A DNA stretch of 64,000 bases, taken from assembly GCF_024448985.1 (NCBI RefSeq), contig NZ_JAMOII010000002.1, positions 310,001 to 374,000 of the forward strand. The letters are read 5' to 3'. Below the pieces are notes generated by a model. The model was given only the letters and a program-made list of their open reading frames with translations, was not told the origin of the DNA and ran no database searches. The DNA comes from Stutzerimonas stutzeri (GTDB lineage Bacteria > Pseudomonadota > Gammaproteobacteria > Pseudomonadales > Pseudomonadaceae). Within the stretch, counting starts at the first letter, position 1, and every line of letters begins with the position of its first letter. The translations under genes and the position numbers were made by a program. Shown piece by piece: positions 1-8,670 of this stretch.

Positions 1-1603
1 GGCGCAACTGTTCGTCGCCATCGAGCAGGCGCAGCTGTTCCTCGACGAGGCGGATGCGCTGGTTGCGTTGCTCCAACTGGGCCGAGAAGGCCACCGCGAC
101 GTTCTTGCCCTCGGCCTTGGCCTGATACATCGCGGTGTCGGCGCGGGTCAGCAGTTGCGTGATGGAATCGGCGTCGGCGGGATAGCGGGCGGTGCCGATG
201 CTCACACCGACCGGGTAGAGCCGGTCTTCGAGGCGGAAGCCGCTGCGGCACAGATCCAGCAAGGCATCGGTAAGTGCCGGCAAACTGTCGTACTCGGTAC
301 CGGTCAGCAGCAGGATGGCGAACTCGTCGCCGGAGAGCCGGGCGAGCGCTGTCTCGTCCTCAGGGTGGGCCTTGCGGTGGTGCTCGAGTACGCCTTGCAT
401 GCGTTTGGCGAGGATTCGCAGCAGGGTGTCGCCGGCATCGTGGCCGTGCTGGTCGTTCACCTGTTTGAAGTTGTCCAGATCGAGAAACAGCAGCGCCAGT
501 TGCCGTCCGCCGCGTGCGCACTGGTTATACATGGCGGTGGCCAGCAGGCCGAAGTGGGCGCGGTTGCTGATATGGGTCAGGCTGTCGGTCCAGGAGATTT
601 CCTGAATACGCTGCAGCGCGGCCGTGTTGCGCTCGTGCAGGGTTTTCATATTCAGCGTCAGGCGACCAATCTCGCCGCCATCGCTGGGTTCGTCCAACGC
701 GTGGCGTTTGCCCTGCAGCAGCTCGGTGAGCTGCTGGTCGAGCCAGCTGATCGGACCGGTGACATAGTGATGGATCAACACCAGCAACAGGCCGACGGAG
801 ATCAGGCAGATCAGCACGACGCCAAACAGAAATGCCAGCCCCAGCGTCTGCAGGCGCGCGGCAATGTAGTCGGGTGACGGCGTCAGGCGTGCGGACAGCG
901 AGCGTGACAGCTCGATATCGGCCGATAGGCCCTGTGGCGCGGGTTTCAATTCGGATGCGATCTCCACCGTCGCACCGTATTCGGCCTCCAGGCGTTGCTT
1001 GAGGCTGATAAAGCGTTCAGGGCGCACCGCCAGTTGCAGGGCGAAGGCTTCCGCTCGCTGGCTGGGCAAAGGGCGGCTGATCGAGGCAGGCAGGATGAAA
1101 TCGGTATCCAACAACAGGCCGCCCTCGGCTGTTTCCACATAGGTCATTTCGCCGGTATGTGGCGTCTGCTTGGCCTCTCGGACAACCTGTTGCTGCGTGG
1201 CGCTCATGGTTGCGAAAGGTGACAGGCTGCTCTCGTAGTAGTAGGCCACCTCACCGCCAGGTTGGACGATGGCGAAGGACACGAATGACATGCGGGTCGT
1301 CGACAGCGAGCGAATGCTTTGCTGGATACGCAGCCCTAACGTTTCGTTACGGTAGGCGGTATTCGACTCACGCAGGAACAGCAGCAACGCTTCGCTGTTG
1401 GCAATCGAGTGGAGCACGCTGCGATTGAACGCCTCGTAATCCAGATAGGCGGATTTGAGCGCCAGCAGCTGTTGCCCCAGACGCGCCTGTTCGAGGCCCA
1501 GCAGTGAAGCGCGCTGGGTCAGGTAAGCGGTCGTTGCAGCCAGCAGCTGGATGATCAGAATGACCGGGAAGATCACCAGCAGCGTGCGTTTACCGAGCGT
1601 CAT
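1..1603 (-). CDS. Membrane diguanylate cyclase (GGDEF), partial at window edge
   Basis: Likely makes cyclic di-GMP at the inner membrane. The reading frame runs from an ATG at 1603 off the left edge (534 residues visible). It has an N-terminal membrane segment (about residues 8-27), a periplasmic region of about 220 residues, a second membrane segment near residue 260-285, a HAMP-like linker, then a GGDEF domain. The active-site motif is SGDEF (S424), a tolerated variant. The frame continues past the GGDEF domain, so an EAL domain may follow outside the window. Its start overlaps the end of the upstream PotD-like gene by 14 bases, which suggests translational coupling and a sensor-output pair. 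No ORF-like alternative on the plus strand is convincing. Confidence 0.9.
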   Translation of the reverse strand, partial: MTLGKRTLLVIFPVILIIQLLAATTAYLTQRASLLGLEQARLGQQLLALKSAYLDYEAFNRSVLHSIANSEALLLFLRESNTAYRNETLGLRIQQSIRSLSTTRMSFVSFAIVQPGGEVAYYYESSLSPFATMSATQQQVVREAKQTPHTGEMTYVETAEGGLLLDTDFILPASISRPLPSQRAEAFALQLAVRPERFISLKQRLEAEYGATVEIASELKPAPQGLSADIELSRSLSARLTPSPDYIAARLQTLGLAFLFGVVLICLISVGLLLVLIHHYVTGPISWLDQQLTELLQGKRHALDEPSDGGEIGRLTLNMKTLHERNTAALQRIQEISWTDSLTHISNRAHFGLLATAMYNQCARGGRQLALLFLDLDNFKQVNDQHGHDAGDTLLRILAKRMQGVLEHHRKAHPEDETALARLSGDEFAILLLTGTEYDSLPALTDALLDLCRSGFRLEDRLYPVGVSIGTARYPADADSITQLLTRADTAMYQAKAEGKNVAVAFSAQLEQRNQRIRLVEEQLRLLDGDEQLR

Positions 1604-2681
1604 GGGCGTTGATCAGTGCGTTGATGATGCGCCGCCGGGTCTGCGTCGCGTCCATCGGACGTGGCTCATAGACCTGGCTGTTCTGCAGTATCGCCTCGGG
1701 AGGATAGATGCTTCGATCCTGGCGGATCTCATCCGGCAGCAGCGCGATGGCCGCCGTGTTGGCCGTTGCGACACCCAGCTCGGCGGCATTCAGGGCGGCG
1801 ATTTCGGGCGTATTGATAAAGCTCAGGAAGCGGTAGGCCAGTGCCTTCTTCTGGCTATTGATCGGCACCGACAGGCAATCGACCCAAAGCAGTGTGCCTT
1901 CCTCCGGCACCACGTAGCGCCAGGGTTCGCCTTCGACGCCCTCGATCGCGTTGAGCACCTGCTGATCGCCGCTGTAGGTCAGCGCCATGTCGGCCTTGTC
2001 GAGGTAGCGCTGGCTGCGTAGCGATGTGATCACGTATTCATAGGTCAGCACGGCGTGGGACTGCGCCATCAGCAACTCATAGGCGGCCTTCAATTCGTCG
2101 ATGCTTGAGGTGTTGATCGAGCGTTGCTGGTAAAGGAGCGGGCCGGCGAGGATGTCTTCGTGGTCCTCCATCATGATGATGTGCGGCGCGTCGCGTTCGG
2201 CCGGTTGCAGCAAGTCGGCCCAGGAATGGGGCGCGACGGGCAGGCGGTCGGAACGATAGGCGATGCCGAGCGTGCCCCAGAGATAGGGAATCGCGTGGGG
2301 CCCGCAGTGGTCGCGCCAGCGTTGCGGCGTGTGCCTCAGATTGGGCAGCGTCTTCTCATCGATCAGGTCCAGCAGCCCGCGTTCGCCGAAGCGGTTGGCG
2401 CTGATCAACTCGGTCAGCGCGATGTCGATCCGGTGATCCGGCTCGGAGAGCACCTCGTCGCGCTTGTCGCCGCTGTCGAAGTAGACCTGTTGAATCTGCA
2501 CGCCGGTCTCGGCCTGCCAGCGCTCGATCACCGCCTCGCTGAGAAAATCCTCCCAGTTCAGCAGATTCAGCGTTTGCGCGGCTTGCAGGGCAGTAGACGG
2601 AAACAGAAGGCTCGTCGCAACCAGAGTCGCGCCGCAGAGCCGCCGCAGATGTGACGCCGACACCAGAGTCTTGTTGTTCAT
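1590..2681 (-). CDS. PotD/PotF-like periplasmic polyamine-binding protein
   Basis: Extracellular solute-binding protein of the spermidine/putrescine family, 363 residues. A signal peptide covers about residues 1-35 (cleavage after LQAA). The mature protein opens with LNLLNWEDFLSE, the usual start of PotD-type proteins, and keeps a WGTLGIAYRSD stretch and a late VDCLSVPINSQKK strand typical of the fold. No permease or ATPase gene lies beside it. Instead its end overlaps the start of a membrane GGDEF gene. That arrangement resembles the Vibrio NspS-MbaA pair, where a PotD-like protein is a sensor rather than a transporter part. The sensory role is inferred; the family assignment is firm. Confidence 0.88.
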   Translation of the reverse strand: MNNKTLVSASHLRRLCGATLVATSLLFPSTALQAAQTLNLLNWEDFLSEAVIERWQAETGVQIQQVYFDSGDKRDEVLSEPDHRIDIALTELISANRFGERGLLDLIDEKTLPNLRHTPQRWRDHCGPHAIPYLWGTLGIAYRSDRLPVAPHSWADLLQPAERDAPHIIMMEDHEDILAGPLLYQQRSINTSSIDELKAAYELLMAQSHAVLTYEYVITSLRSQRYLDKADMALTYSGDQQVLNAIEGVEGEPWRYVVPEEGTLLWVDCLSVPINSQKKALAYRFLSFINTPEIAALNAAELGVATANTAAIALLPDEIRQDRSIYPPEAILQNSQVYEPRPMDATQTRRRIINALINAHDAR

Positions 2682-2901
2682 TCTTCGCTCATCCGCTATG
2701 CAGGCCGGGACTGCACGCTGCAGCGTTCGGCTAGGGTTTGGCAGGCTTCGCAGCTAGGGTTCTATCCGCGTTCCGGCGTTCTCGATCGCAGCGAACATGT
2801 GTTCGCCGGGCATAGCGAGTTAGCGGCGCGCCTGGGTGGCACTTTAATGGCGCCAGACAAACGGCAGCAATATTTTTATAACAATCTTCGGGTTATGCCG
2901 A

Positions 2902-3477
2902 TCAGCGGATAGGGACCGGCTGTTTTGCAGGGCGCACCACGGGGCGGGGCGAAGCGCGCAGCCAGGATGCAAGCAAGCGCGTGGACAGAGGAATGAAGAG
3001 ATAGGTCATCAACGGCGTCAAAGCCAAAGTGCTGAGCAATATCCGCATGACCAGGTTGAGTTCGCTGAGCATCCCCCCGAACAGCATATTGAACAGCAGT
3101 GAGACGGGAAAGAATGCCAGCCAGATCGCCACGCTTTGCTTCCAGCGCGGTGGTACGGCGCTGTCATTGCTACCGAACCAGGCGTCGATGCCTCGAGCGC
3201 GGCGCTCATGGGGCTGAGCGAAGAGTTCGCCGCCACGCTGCAGCCAGGCACGACGTGAGGCCGAATGCTCCCAGGCATCGAGCGTTTGTTCATCGACAAA
3301 GCGGAAGACGATCTGGAACTCATCGTCGCCAGGCGGGGGCGCCAGCACGCCGGAGCCGAGGTAACCGGGAAAGTCCGCGGCCAGCAGTTCACCTTCATGC
3401 AGCCAGGCGAGGAGGTCATGGTAGCGGCCATCGCGGACGCGGCGGGCCACCATCAGCGTAACGGGTTCGGTAGACAT
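2902..3477 (-). CDS. Antibiotic biosynthesis monooxygenase (ABM)-domain membrane protein
   Basis: Protein of 191 residues with an N-terminal ABM-like ferredoxin fold (about residues 5-100, opening VTLMVARRVRDGRYHDLLAW) and two C-terminal membrane segments (about 118-140 and 145-170). Such ABM-membrane fusions are common in Pseudomonas and have no assigned reaction. The start is the ATG at 3477, with GGAG seven bases upstream; an upstream in-frame ATG at 3504 lacks a ribosome site. It stands alone between the PotD-like gene and the sugar dehydrogenase pair. Function remains unknown. Confidence 0.82.
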   Translation of the reverse strand: MSTEPVTLMVARRVRDGRYHDLLAWLHEGELLAADFPGYLGSGVLAPPPGDDEFQIVFRFVDEQTLDAWEHSASRRAWLQRGGELFAQPHERRARGIDAWFGSNDSAVPPRWKQSVAIWLAFFPVSLLFNMLFGGMLSELNLVMRILLSTLALTPLMTYLFIPLSTRLLASWLRASPRPVVRPAKQPVPIR

Positions 3478-3708
3478 CGTGTGTCTCCAGCATAAGCCGG
3501 CCACCCGGATAGGGTATTGGGCAAACGCAGCGCCGGGGTGGTGGGCTGCGGAACAATTCAGGCAAGGATCATGCCCTGATCGTCTGACCGCGACAGGCCC
3601 GGTAAGGTCGGTGCATGCGGTAGACGACGGCGCACTATACGGAGATTTTCTGCACTTGGAAGAGGCCCCGATCGACGGAGCCGCGCTGAAGCGGGCCGCG
3701 ACAACGGG

Positions 3709-4872
3709 TTAGTCGTCGGGCTGTGTCTGACCGGGTGAGCCCGTTTCTGGTTCGGCGGTCGGCGTGACCTTTAGAAGACGGCCCTTGGCGCCGTCGGTAA
3801 GCAGATAGATCGCCCCATCTGGCCCGACCTGCACATCCCGAATCCGCTCGTCGAGCTCGGCGAACAACGTTTCCTGCTCGGCTGGCTTTCCCTCGACGAA
3901 GCGGACCCGACGAACCTCTTTCGATGCCAGTGCTGCATTCAACAGGTCCCCCTGCCAGGCTGGGAACAGCTCGCCGTCGTAGATAGCCAATGCGCTCGGC
4001 GCAATGGAGGGCGTCCAGTGTAGTAACGGCGCAACGGTCTCCGGCTGGCTCTGGAAAGGGCTGACCTGAGCCCCGGTGTAATCGAGGCCGAACGTCGCCA
4101 GAGGCCAGCCGTAGTTGGAGCCGGCCTCGATCAGGTTGATCTCATCGCCGCCCTTCGGGCCGTGTTCGTTGATCAGAAGCCGGTCGTTCTTCCGGTCGTA
4201 GGCGATGCCTTGGACGTTGCGGTGGCCGTAGCTGTATACCTCATTCGCCATGCCGGTGCGGCCATGAAAAGGATTATCTTCGGGCGCTTTGCCCTCGCGT
4301 GTCAGGCGCACCAAAGTACCTAGATGATTATCGAGATTCTGCGCCTGCTCCCGATAATCGAAGCCGTCGCCCAGGGTCAGAACGAGCGTCTTGTCCGGTA
4401 GGAACGCGATGCGCCCGCCATAATGAGAGCCACCCGCCTTGGCGGGATGGGCGTCGAACAGTGTTTCGACCTCTTCCAGGCGATCCTCCACCAGCCGACC
4501 TCGGATCAGCCGGGTGTTGTTCGCACTGTCCTTGCCGTACGCCAAGGTCAGGTACACCCATGGTGAGGTGCGGAAGTCGGGGTCCAGCGTTACGTGCATC
4601 AGGCCCGCCTGGGTGTCCTGATAGCCCATGGGTACGCCGTCGACGGGCTCGTCCCGGAGCTCGCCATCAGCCCCGATCATGCGCAGCCGGCCCACGCGCT
4701 CGGTCACCAGCATTCGCCCGTCAGGGAGAAACGCAAGTGCCCAGGGATACTGAAGGCCTTCGGTCAGCGTTTCGATCTGGTACTCACGCTGTGCGGTAGC
4801 AGGGCTCACCAGTGCGAAAGACAACAGTGCAGCGATAAGCGGTTTCTGGAACATCAGCCTGAGCGAGTTCAC
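3709..4872 (-). CDS. PQQ-dependent glucose/sorbosone dehydrogenase-type periplasmic protein
   Basis: Soluble aldose dehydrogenase family (YliI-like six-bladed propeller), 387 residues. A signal peptide ending SPATAQ is followed by blades with LPDGRMLVTERVGRLR, HYGGRIAFLPDK (probable active-site His), and NEHGPKGGDEINLIEAG. It should oxidise a sugar in the periplasm using PQQ; the substrate cannot be told from sequence. The start is GTG at 4872: GGAGG lies eight bases upstream and the codon overlaps the stop of the upstream membrane gene as GTGA. The ATG at 4854 is the alternative but has a weaker ribosome site. The acidic tail (about 15 residues) is low complexity. Confidence 0.87.
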   Translation of the reverse strand: MNSLRLMFQKPLIAALLSFALVSPATAQREYQIETLTEGLQYPWALAFLPDGRMLVTERVGRLRMIGADGELRDEPVDGVPMGYQDTQAGLMHVTLDPDFRTSPWVYLTLAYGKDSANNTRLIRGRLVEDRLEEVETLFDAHPAKAGGSHYGGRIAFLPDKTLVLTLGDGFDYREQAQNLDNHLGTLVRLTREGKAPEDNPFHGRTGMANEVYSYGHRNVQGIAYDRKNDRLLINEHGPKGGDEINLIEAGSNYGWPLATFGLDYTGAQVSPFQSQPETVAPLLHWTPSIAPSALAIYDGELFPAWQGDLLNAALASKEVRRVRFVEGKPAEQETLFAELDERIRDVQVGPDGAIYLLTDGAKGRLLKVTPTAEPETGSPGQTQPDD

Positions 4873-5312
4873 TGGCGTGGCCTCCGTAGCGTGGCGAACA
4901 GAAGGCCGCCGAATGCGCCGCTGAGCATCATTGCCGCGGTCCCCTCGGCGCTGCGAGTGGCGGCGATCAGCGTCGGCATGGGCGCGAACGCGTCGGCGAT
5001 CTGGAACGCGCACAGCAATCCGAGGCCGCCGGCCAGGAAGTACAGCGGTAATCGCCAAGCGGGTAGAAAGCGGGACGCGAGAGCTGCGAGGGGCATCGCG
5101 AACAGAAGCGTGACGCCAGTAATTGCTGCGTACGCCGGAGTAAAGCCGAGCAGATCACGAACAGTGGCGTTCAGCCGCACCGACAGGCTGACCGGTGCGC
5201 CCAGGCTCTGAATCGCAGCCAGGTTGATCTGGGTTTGAATGATCGAGCCGAGAACAGTGGCAAAGGCCACTGCCAGCAGAAAAATCAGGAGGGCGCGCAG
5301 GTAGGCGGTCAT
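4869..5312 (-). CDS. Small four-helix membrane protein, unknown function
   Basis: Protein of 147 residues with four predicted membrane helices (about residues 5-27, 50-72, 78-97, 118-140) and no motif I recognise. The ATG at 5312 has GGAAG six bases upstream; the longer in-frame start at 5354 has none. Its stop overlaps the GTG of the sugar dehydrogenase by four bases, so the two are translated together. It may anchor or support the periplasmic dehydrogenase, but that rests only on the coupling. Confidence 0.75.
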   Translation of the reverse strand: MTAYLRALLIFLLAVAFATVLGSIIQTQINLAAIQSLGAPVSLSVRLNATVRDLLGFTPAYAAITGVTLLFAMPLAALASRFLPAWRLPLYFLAGGLGLLCAFQIADAFAPMPTLIAATRSAEGTAAMMLSGAFGGLLFATLRRPRQ

Positions 5313-5378
5313 GCTCAGCTTCCGGAAGTTGTGCCGAGGATTATCTACAGGCATCGTCGCGTGTAGGCATAAAGACTG

Positions 5379-6383
5379 TTACGGGGTTTTTGCCTGGTCA
5401 GCCAGCCGCGCCCCGAACGCATCGAGCGCCGCTTCACCCACGACATCTTCAGCCAGCAGCGGCAATTGTTGCAGAGCAAGGATGGGTAGCGCTTGGCGCA
5501 AGGTGTTCAGATGCCGTTGCTCCTGCTCATGGCGTTCGGCGAGGAAGGGGCCGGCGTCGGCTGGGGAGCGCTTGTTCACAACGAGGCCTGCCACTTCGAT
5601 ACCGCTGCGTTGCAACTGCGCCTGCAGCTCGATGGTTTCCAATACGGGTAGTCGCTCAGCGGCGAGGACGATGACAAAGGCGCAGCGCTCTCGATCCTGG
5701 ATCAGGTCACGCAGCCGGCTGAAGCGTTCACGGCGTCGGTAGAGCAGCTGTCTCACGCGCTGTTGACGGTCTTCCCCGTCCCCCTTGTCCTGGCCGAGCA
5801 CGCTTTCGCCCAAACCGCTGTCGTCCTTGCCGAAATTGCGCAGCACATCGCCGAAGCGTTTGCTGCGTTCCTGGCGTTGCAGCAGGCCTTCGGTCCAGGC
5901 CGTCATCATTTCCGGCAGTGCCATCAGGCGCGAGGTGTGGCCGGACGGTGCGGTGTCGAATACCAGCAGGTCGTAGTCGTCCAGACCTTGAACGACGGTA
6001 TCGGCGATGCGTTCGAGCAGGGCCGCTTCGTGCATGCCGGGTGCGTCGCGGGAGAGTGTCATGTGCTTGTCGACCTCGCCTGCCAGATGCGGCGGCATCA
6101 ACCGTCGCAAGGCGCTGCCCACTTCGTCGAGGTGTTGGCGTACGGTCTCGTCGGGATCGAGCTCCAGGCCGTCGAGCCCGGCCGCCAAACGTACGATATT
6201 CGGGCCGATGGAGCGGTTCCACAGATGGCCGAGGTTGTGCGCGGGATCGGTGGAAACCAACAGCACTCGGCGCCCGGCTCGTGCCTGATGCAGCGCGGTG
6301 GCTGCAGCGACGGTGGTCTTGCCGACGCCGCCCTTACCACCGATGAACAGCACCCGGCTTCGTGCGGCCAGTGCTAGCAGCAT
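5379..6383 (-). CDS. ArsA/Get3-family ATPase
   Basis: Single-domain ArsA-type ATPase of 334 residues. The deviant Walker A FIGGKGGVGKTT lies at about residues 13-24, switch I has STDPAHNLG, and switch II has FDTAPSGHTSRLMALP. It lacks the second half of classical arsenite-pump ArsA, and no arsB, arsC or arsD is nearby, so arsenite efflux is unlikely. Its start overlaps the end of the preceding Cys-Cys-tail gene by ten bases, and that gene overlaps cstA, so the three form one transcription unit. A role in delivering or assembling a membrane partner would fit the Get3 relationship, but is inference. Confidence 0.88.
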   Translation of the reverse strand: MLLALAARSRVLFIGGKGGVGKTTVAAATALHQARAGRRVLLVSTDPAHNLGHLWNRSIGPNIVRLAAGLDGLELDPDETVRQHLDEVGSALRRLMPPHLAGEVDKHMTLSRDAPGMHEAALLERIADTVVQGLDDYDLLVFDTAPSGHTSRLMALPEMMTAWTEGLLQRQERSKRFGDVLRNFGKDDSGLGESVLGQDKGDGEDRQQRVRQLLYRRRERFSRLRDLIQDRERCAFVIVLAAERLPVLETIELQAQLQRSGIEVAGLVVNKRSPADAGPFLAERHEQEQRHLNTLRQALPILALQQLPLLAEDVVGEAALDAFGARLADQAKTP

Positions 6384-6637
6384 CCGATGTGATCCAGTGG
6401 TGAATGCTCCATGCCCATGCGGCGATGCCAGTCATGGAAGCGTTCATAGAGTTCCGGCATCAGCTCCAGGGTGTACCAGGCGGCAGGGTTGGGTACGCCC
6501 AGCGCCTCGGAAAACACCAGCAGCATGAACAGGTCGTCCTCGTCGCGCCGGGCGCGGGCGAAGGTACGCCGGTAGGGCGCGACGTAGAACTCCTGTAGCC
6601 CGTCCGACAACCGCTGGAAGAACGGCCGCTGCGTCAC
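6374..6637 (-). CDS. Small Cys-Cys-tail protein (cory-CC-star type)
   Basis: Protein of 87 residues rich in aromatic and charged residues, with a central FMLLVFSEALGVPNPAAWYTLELMPELYERFHDWHRR region and a C terminus ending in two cysteines directly before the stop. I recall a family named cory-CC-star with this ending, usually next to an ArsA-type ATPase; the name should be checked. The gene is wedged between cstA and the ATPase with overlaps at both ends (four and ten bases). The invariant terminal Cys pair suggests metal or thiol chemistry, possibly as a client or adaptor of the ATPase. No catalytic domain is visible. Confidence 0.8.
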   Translation of the reverse strand: MTQRPFFQRLSDGLQEFYVAPYRRTFARARRDEDDLFMLLVFSEALGVPNPAAWYTLELMPELYERFHDWHRRMGMEHSPLDHIGCC

Positions 6638-8316
6638 GGCAGCGGCTCGTCGGTGGTCATCTCGGCAGCCGGATCGCGGCCCTTGCGCATGGCGATGATC
6701 GCTTCAAGGGTGACCCACAGCGCTGCGATCAGAATCACCACGTCCATGCCCAGCAGCAGCCAGTTCTCGGCGCGGTAGAACTGGCCCATCTGCACTAGCA
6801 GCGCATAGATCGACATCGCCAGCAGGAACACCAGCGGCACCAGGGTGTACATCGCCGGACGACCCTGCTTGATCAGCAGCACGGTGATGATCGACAGCGT
6901 CAGGCCCGCCAGCAGCTGATTGGTGGTGCCGAACAGCGGCCAGATCGCCATGCCGCCGCTGCCCTCGGAGCCAGCGCCAAAGGCCAGGGCCATGCACACG
7001 CCGACTGCGATCAGCGTGCCGACCAGAGTGTTCACCTTCATGCCCGCCAGCTCGCCGGCTTCCTGAATCACGAAGCGTTGCAGGCGCAGGCCGGTGTCCA
7101 TGGTGGTGCCGGCGAAGAGAATCGCCATTACCGCAAGAATAGTGGCGCCGAGGTCCGCTGGCAGACCCAGGCCGTTGGCAAGCAGCGTGCCGCCGCCTTG
7201 GACGAAGGCATTCACGCCGCCCTGGCCGAAGGCGGTGTAGACCTGTTGCCAGTCGAGCAACGTAGCGAAACCGGCAGTGCAGCAGATGATCGCCGCCAGC
7301 GAGAGCATGCCTTCACCCACCGCGCCGAAATAGCCGACGAAGCGGGCGTCGGTCTCCTTGTCCAGCTGCTTGGACGTGGTGCCGGACGCCACCAGCCCGT
7401 GGAAGCCAGAGATCGCCCCGCAGGCGATGGTCACGAACAGCAGCGGCACGATGCTCGGACTATCGGCAGGTAATTCGGTGTTGTACGCCGGCGCAACCAA
7501 ATCCGGCGCACCAAACAGCACCGCCAGATAGAGCAGGCCGAGACCGACGAACAACTGCAGGCCGTTGATGTAGTCACGCGGCTGCAGCAGCACCCACACC
7601 GGCAGCAGCGACGCGATGGCGGCATAAGCGAACAGCAGCAGAATCCAGAACGACTTGGCGCTCAGGCCCAGCACGGTATCCGGCAGGGTGATCGGGTAGG
7701 CGTTGCCCAGCAGGATCAGCAGGTAGAGCACGATCACGCCGCCCAGGGAGGGCCACAGCAATTTGACGTTGTAGCGGTAGATGAGCTGGCCGATTATCAG
7801 CGCGACGAGGATGGCGCCCCATACTGGAATTACCGAAGTCGGCGTCGACACCAGCAGGTTGGAGATCACCGCGGCAAAGGCGCCGTTGACCATCAGCAAT
7901 ACAAGGAAGATCACGACCAGAAACAGACTGCGGCCGCGCGAACCGATCAGCCGGCCGCTGAGCATGCCCACCGATTGGCCCCGGTTGCGAGCGCTGGCCC
8001 AGAGCGCGCCGAAGTCATGAATGCCGGCGAAGAAGATGGTGCCCAGCACCACCCAGAGAAACGCCGGCACCCAGCCCCAGATCACCGCAATGGCTGGGCC
8101 GACGATAGGTGCGGCGCCTGCCACTGAGGTGAAGTGGTGGCCCCAGAGTACGAACCGGTTGGTCGGCACATAATCCACACCGTCGCGCATGGTATGGGCC
8201 GGGGTGCGGTAGTTCGGATCGAGGCGGTAGATCTTCTCAGCGATGAACTTCGAGTAGAACAGATACCCCAGCGACATCGCCGCCAGCCCCACAATCATCA
8301 ACGCAATCGCACTCAT
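6634..8316 (-). CDS. cstA: Carbon starvation protein CstA (pyruvate/peptide transporter family)
   Basis: Inner-membrane transporter of 560 residues with about 15 membrane segments. The CstA signature runs from the N terminus (YRTPAHTMRDGVDYVPTNR, then WGHHFTSVAGAAPIVGPAIA) to the later TSKQLDKETDARFVGYFGAV. The family moves pyruvate, and peptides in some species, with protons. The ATG at 8316 is preceded by GAGGAG seven bases away; a longer in-frame start at 8517 adds about 67 non-homologous residues and is rejected. It is the first gene of a unit with the Cys-Cys-tail protein and ArsA-type ATPase. No clear sigma-54 or CRP site was found upstream. Confidence 0.95.
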   Translation of the reverse strand: MSAIALMIVGLAAMSLGYLFYSKFIAEKIYRLDPNYRTPAHTMRDGVDYVPTNRFVLWGHHFTSVAGAAPIVGPAIAVIWGWVPAFLWVVLGTIFFAGIHDFGALWASARNRGQSVGMLSGRLIGSRGRSLFLVVIFLVLLMVNGAFAAVISNLLVSTPTSVIPVWGAILVALIIGQLIYRYNVKLLWPSLGGVIVLYLLILLGNAYPITLPDTVLGLSAKSFWILLLFAYAAIASLLPVWVLLQPRDYINGLQLFVGLGLLYLAVLFGAPDLVAPAYNTELPADSPSIVPLLFVTIACGAISGFHGLVASGTTSKQLDKETDARFVGYFGAVGEGMLSLAAIICCTAGFATLLDWQQVYTAFGQGGVNAFVQGGGTLLANGLGLPADLGATILAVMAILFAGTTMDTGLRLQRFVIQEAGELAGMKVNTLVGTLIAVGVCMALAFGAGSEGSGGMAIWPLFGTTNQLLAGLTLSIITVLLIKQGRPAMYTLVPLVFLLAMSIYALLVQMGQFYRAENWLLLGMDVVILIAALWVTLEAIIAMRKGRDPAAEMTTDEPLP

Positions 8317-8670
8317 TCGAAGGCTCCTCGCACGCGTGCCGATACAGGCATCACGCAGGCTTGGGCTGTTGCCCGACAGTAACTTGAACACCCTGACGGG
8401 TGCGGTGTTCGGTATCGCCAGCAAGCCCCGGCATGGATGCCTTGGCGCTGCGCCAGTGTTGGCGATTGAGGTTCGAGCGGCCGCGGCGCCAATGGGTTCC
8501 CGCCGATTGCCTCGCATCGGTAGGAGCCGCCTGCGCGTTGAAGTGCGAAAAGAAGCGGGGCGGGCGCTTCCCGCGATTGGTCAGAGCTGACCGATAAGGT
8601 AGCGAAACGCGAACCCTGGCCAGCCGTTCAGGTCCGTTAAAGGACGAGCTTGAACCACCGGAGCATGTTC
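8317..8670. other. Intergenic region between divergent cstA and PfkB-kinase genes
   Basis: This 354-base gap must hold the promoters of two divergent units. It contains two short inverted repeats, GGCATGGATGCC at 8430-8441 and TGGCG-CTG-CGCCA at 8443-8455, close to the middle. They could be operators or form a structured leader, but they are short and GC-rich. No convincing -35/-10 pair, riboswitch or small gene was recognised. Confidence 0.5.

Noticed and set aside
68-877. Long plus-strand frame of 269 codons opposite the GGDEF gene
   Set aside because: It reads antisense to a clear GGDEF domain, has low-complexity Gln/Val-rich content and no motif.
1551-2654. Plus-strand frames opposite the PotD-like gene
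   Set aside because: Antisense to a recognisable protein with signal peptide; no ribosome site.
5379-6383. Arsenite efflux ATPase role for the ArsA-type protein
   Set aside because: Single-domain length and no arsB, arsC, arsD or arsR beside it.
8317-8670. Sigma-54 promoter before cstA
   Set aside because: No TGGCAC-N5-TTGC match found on the cstA strand.
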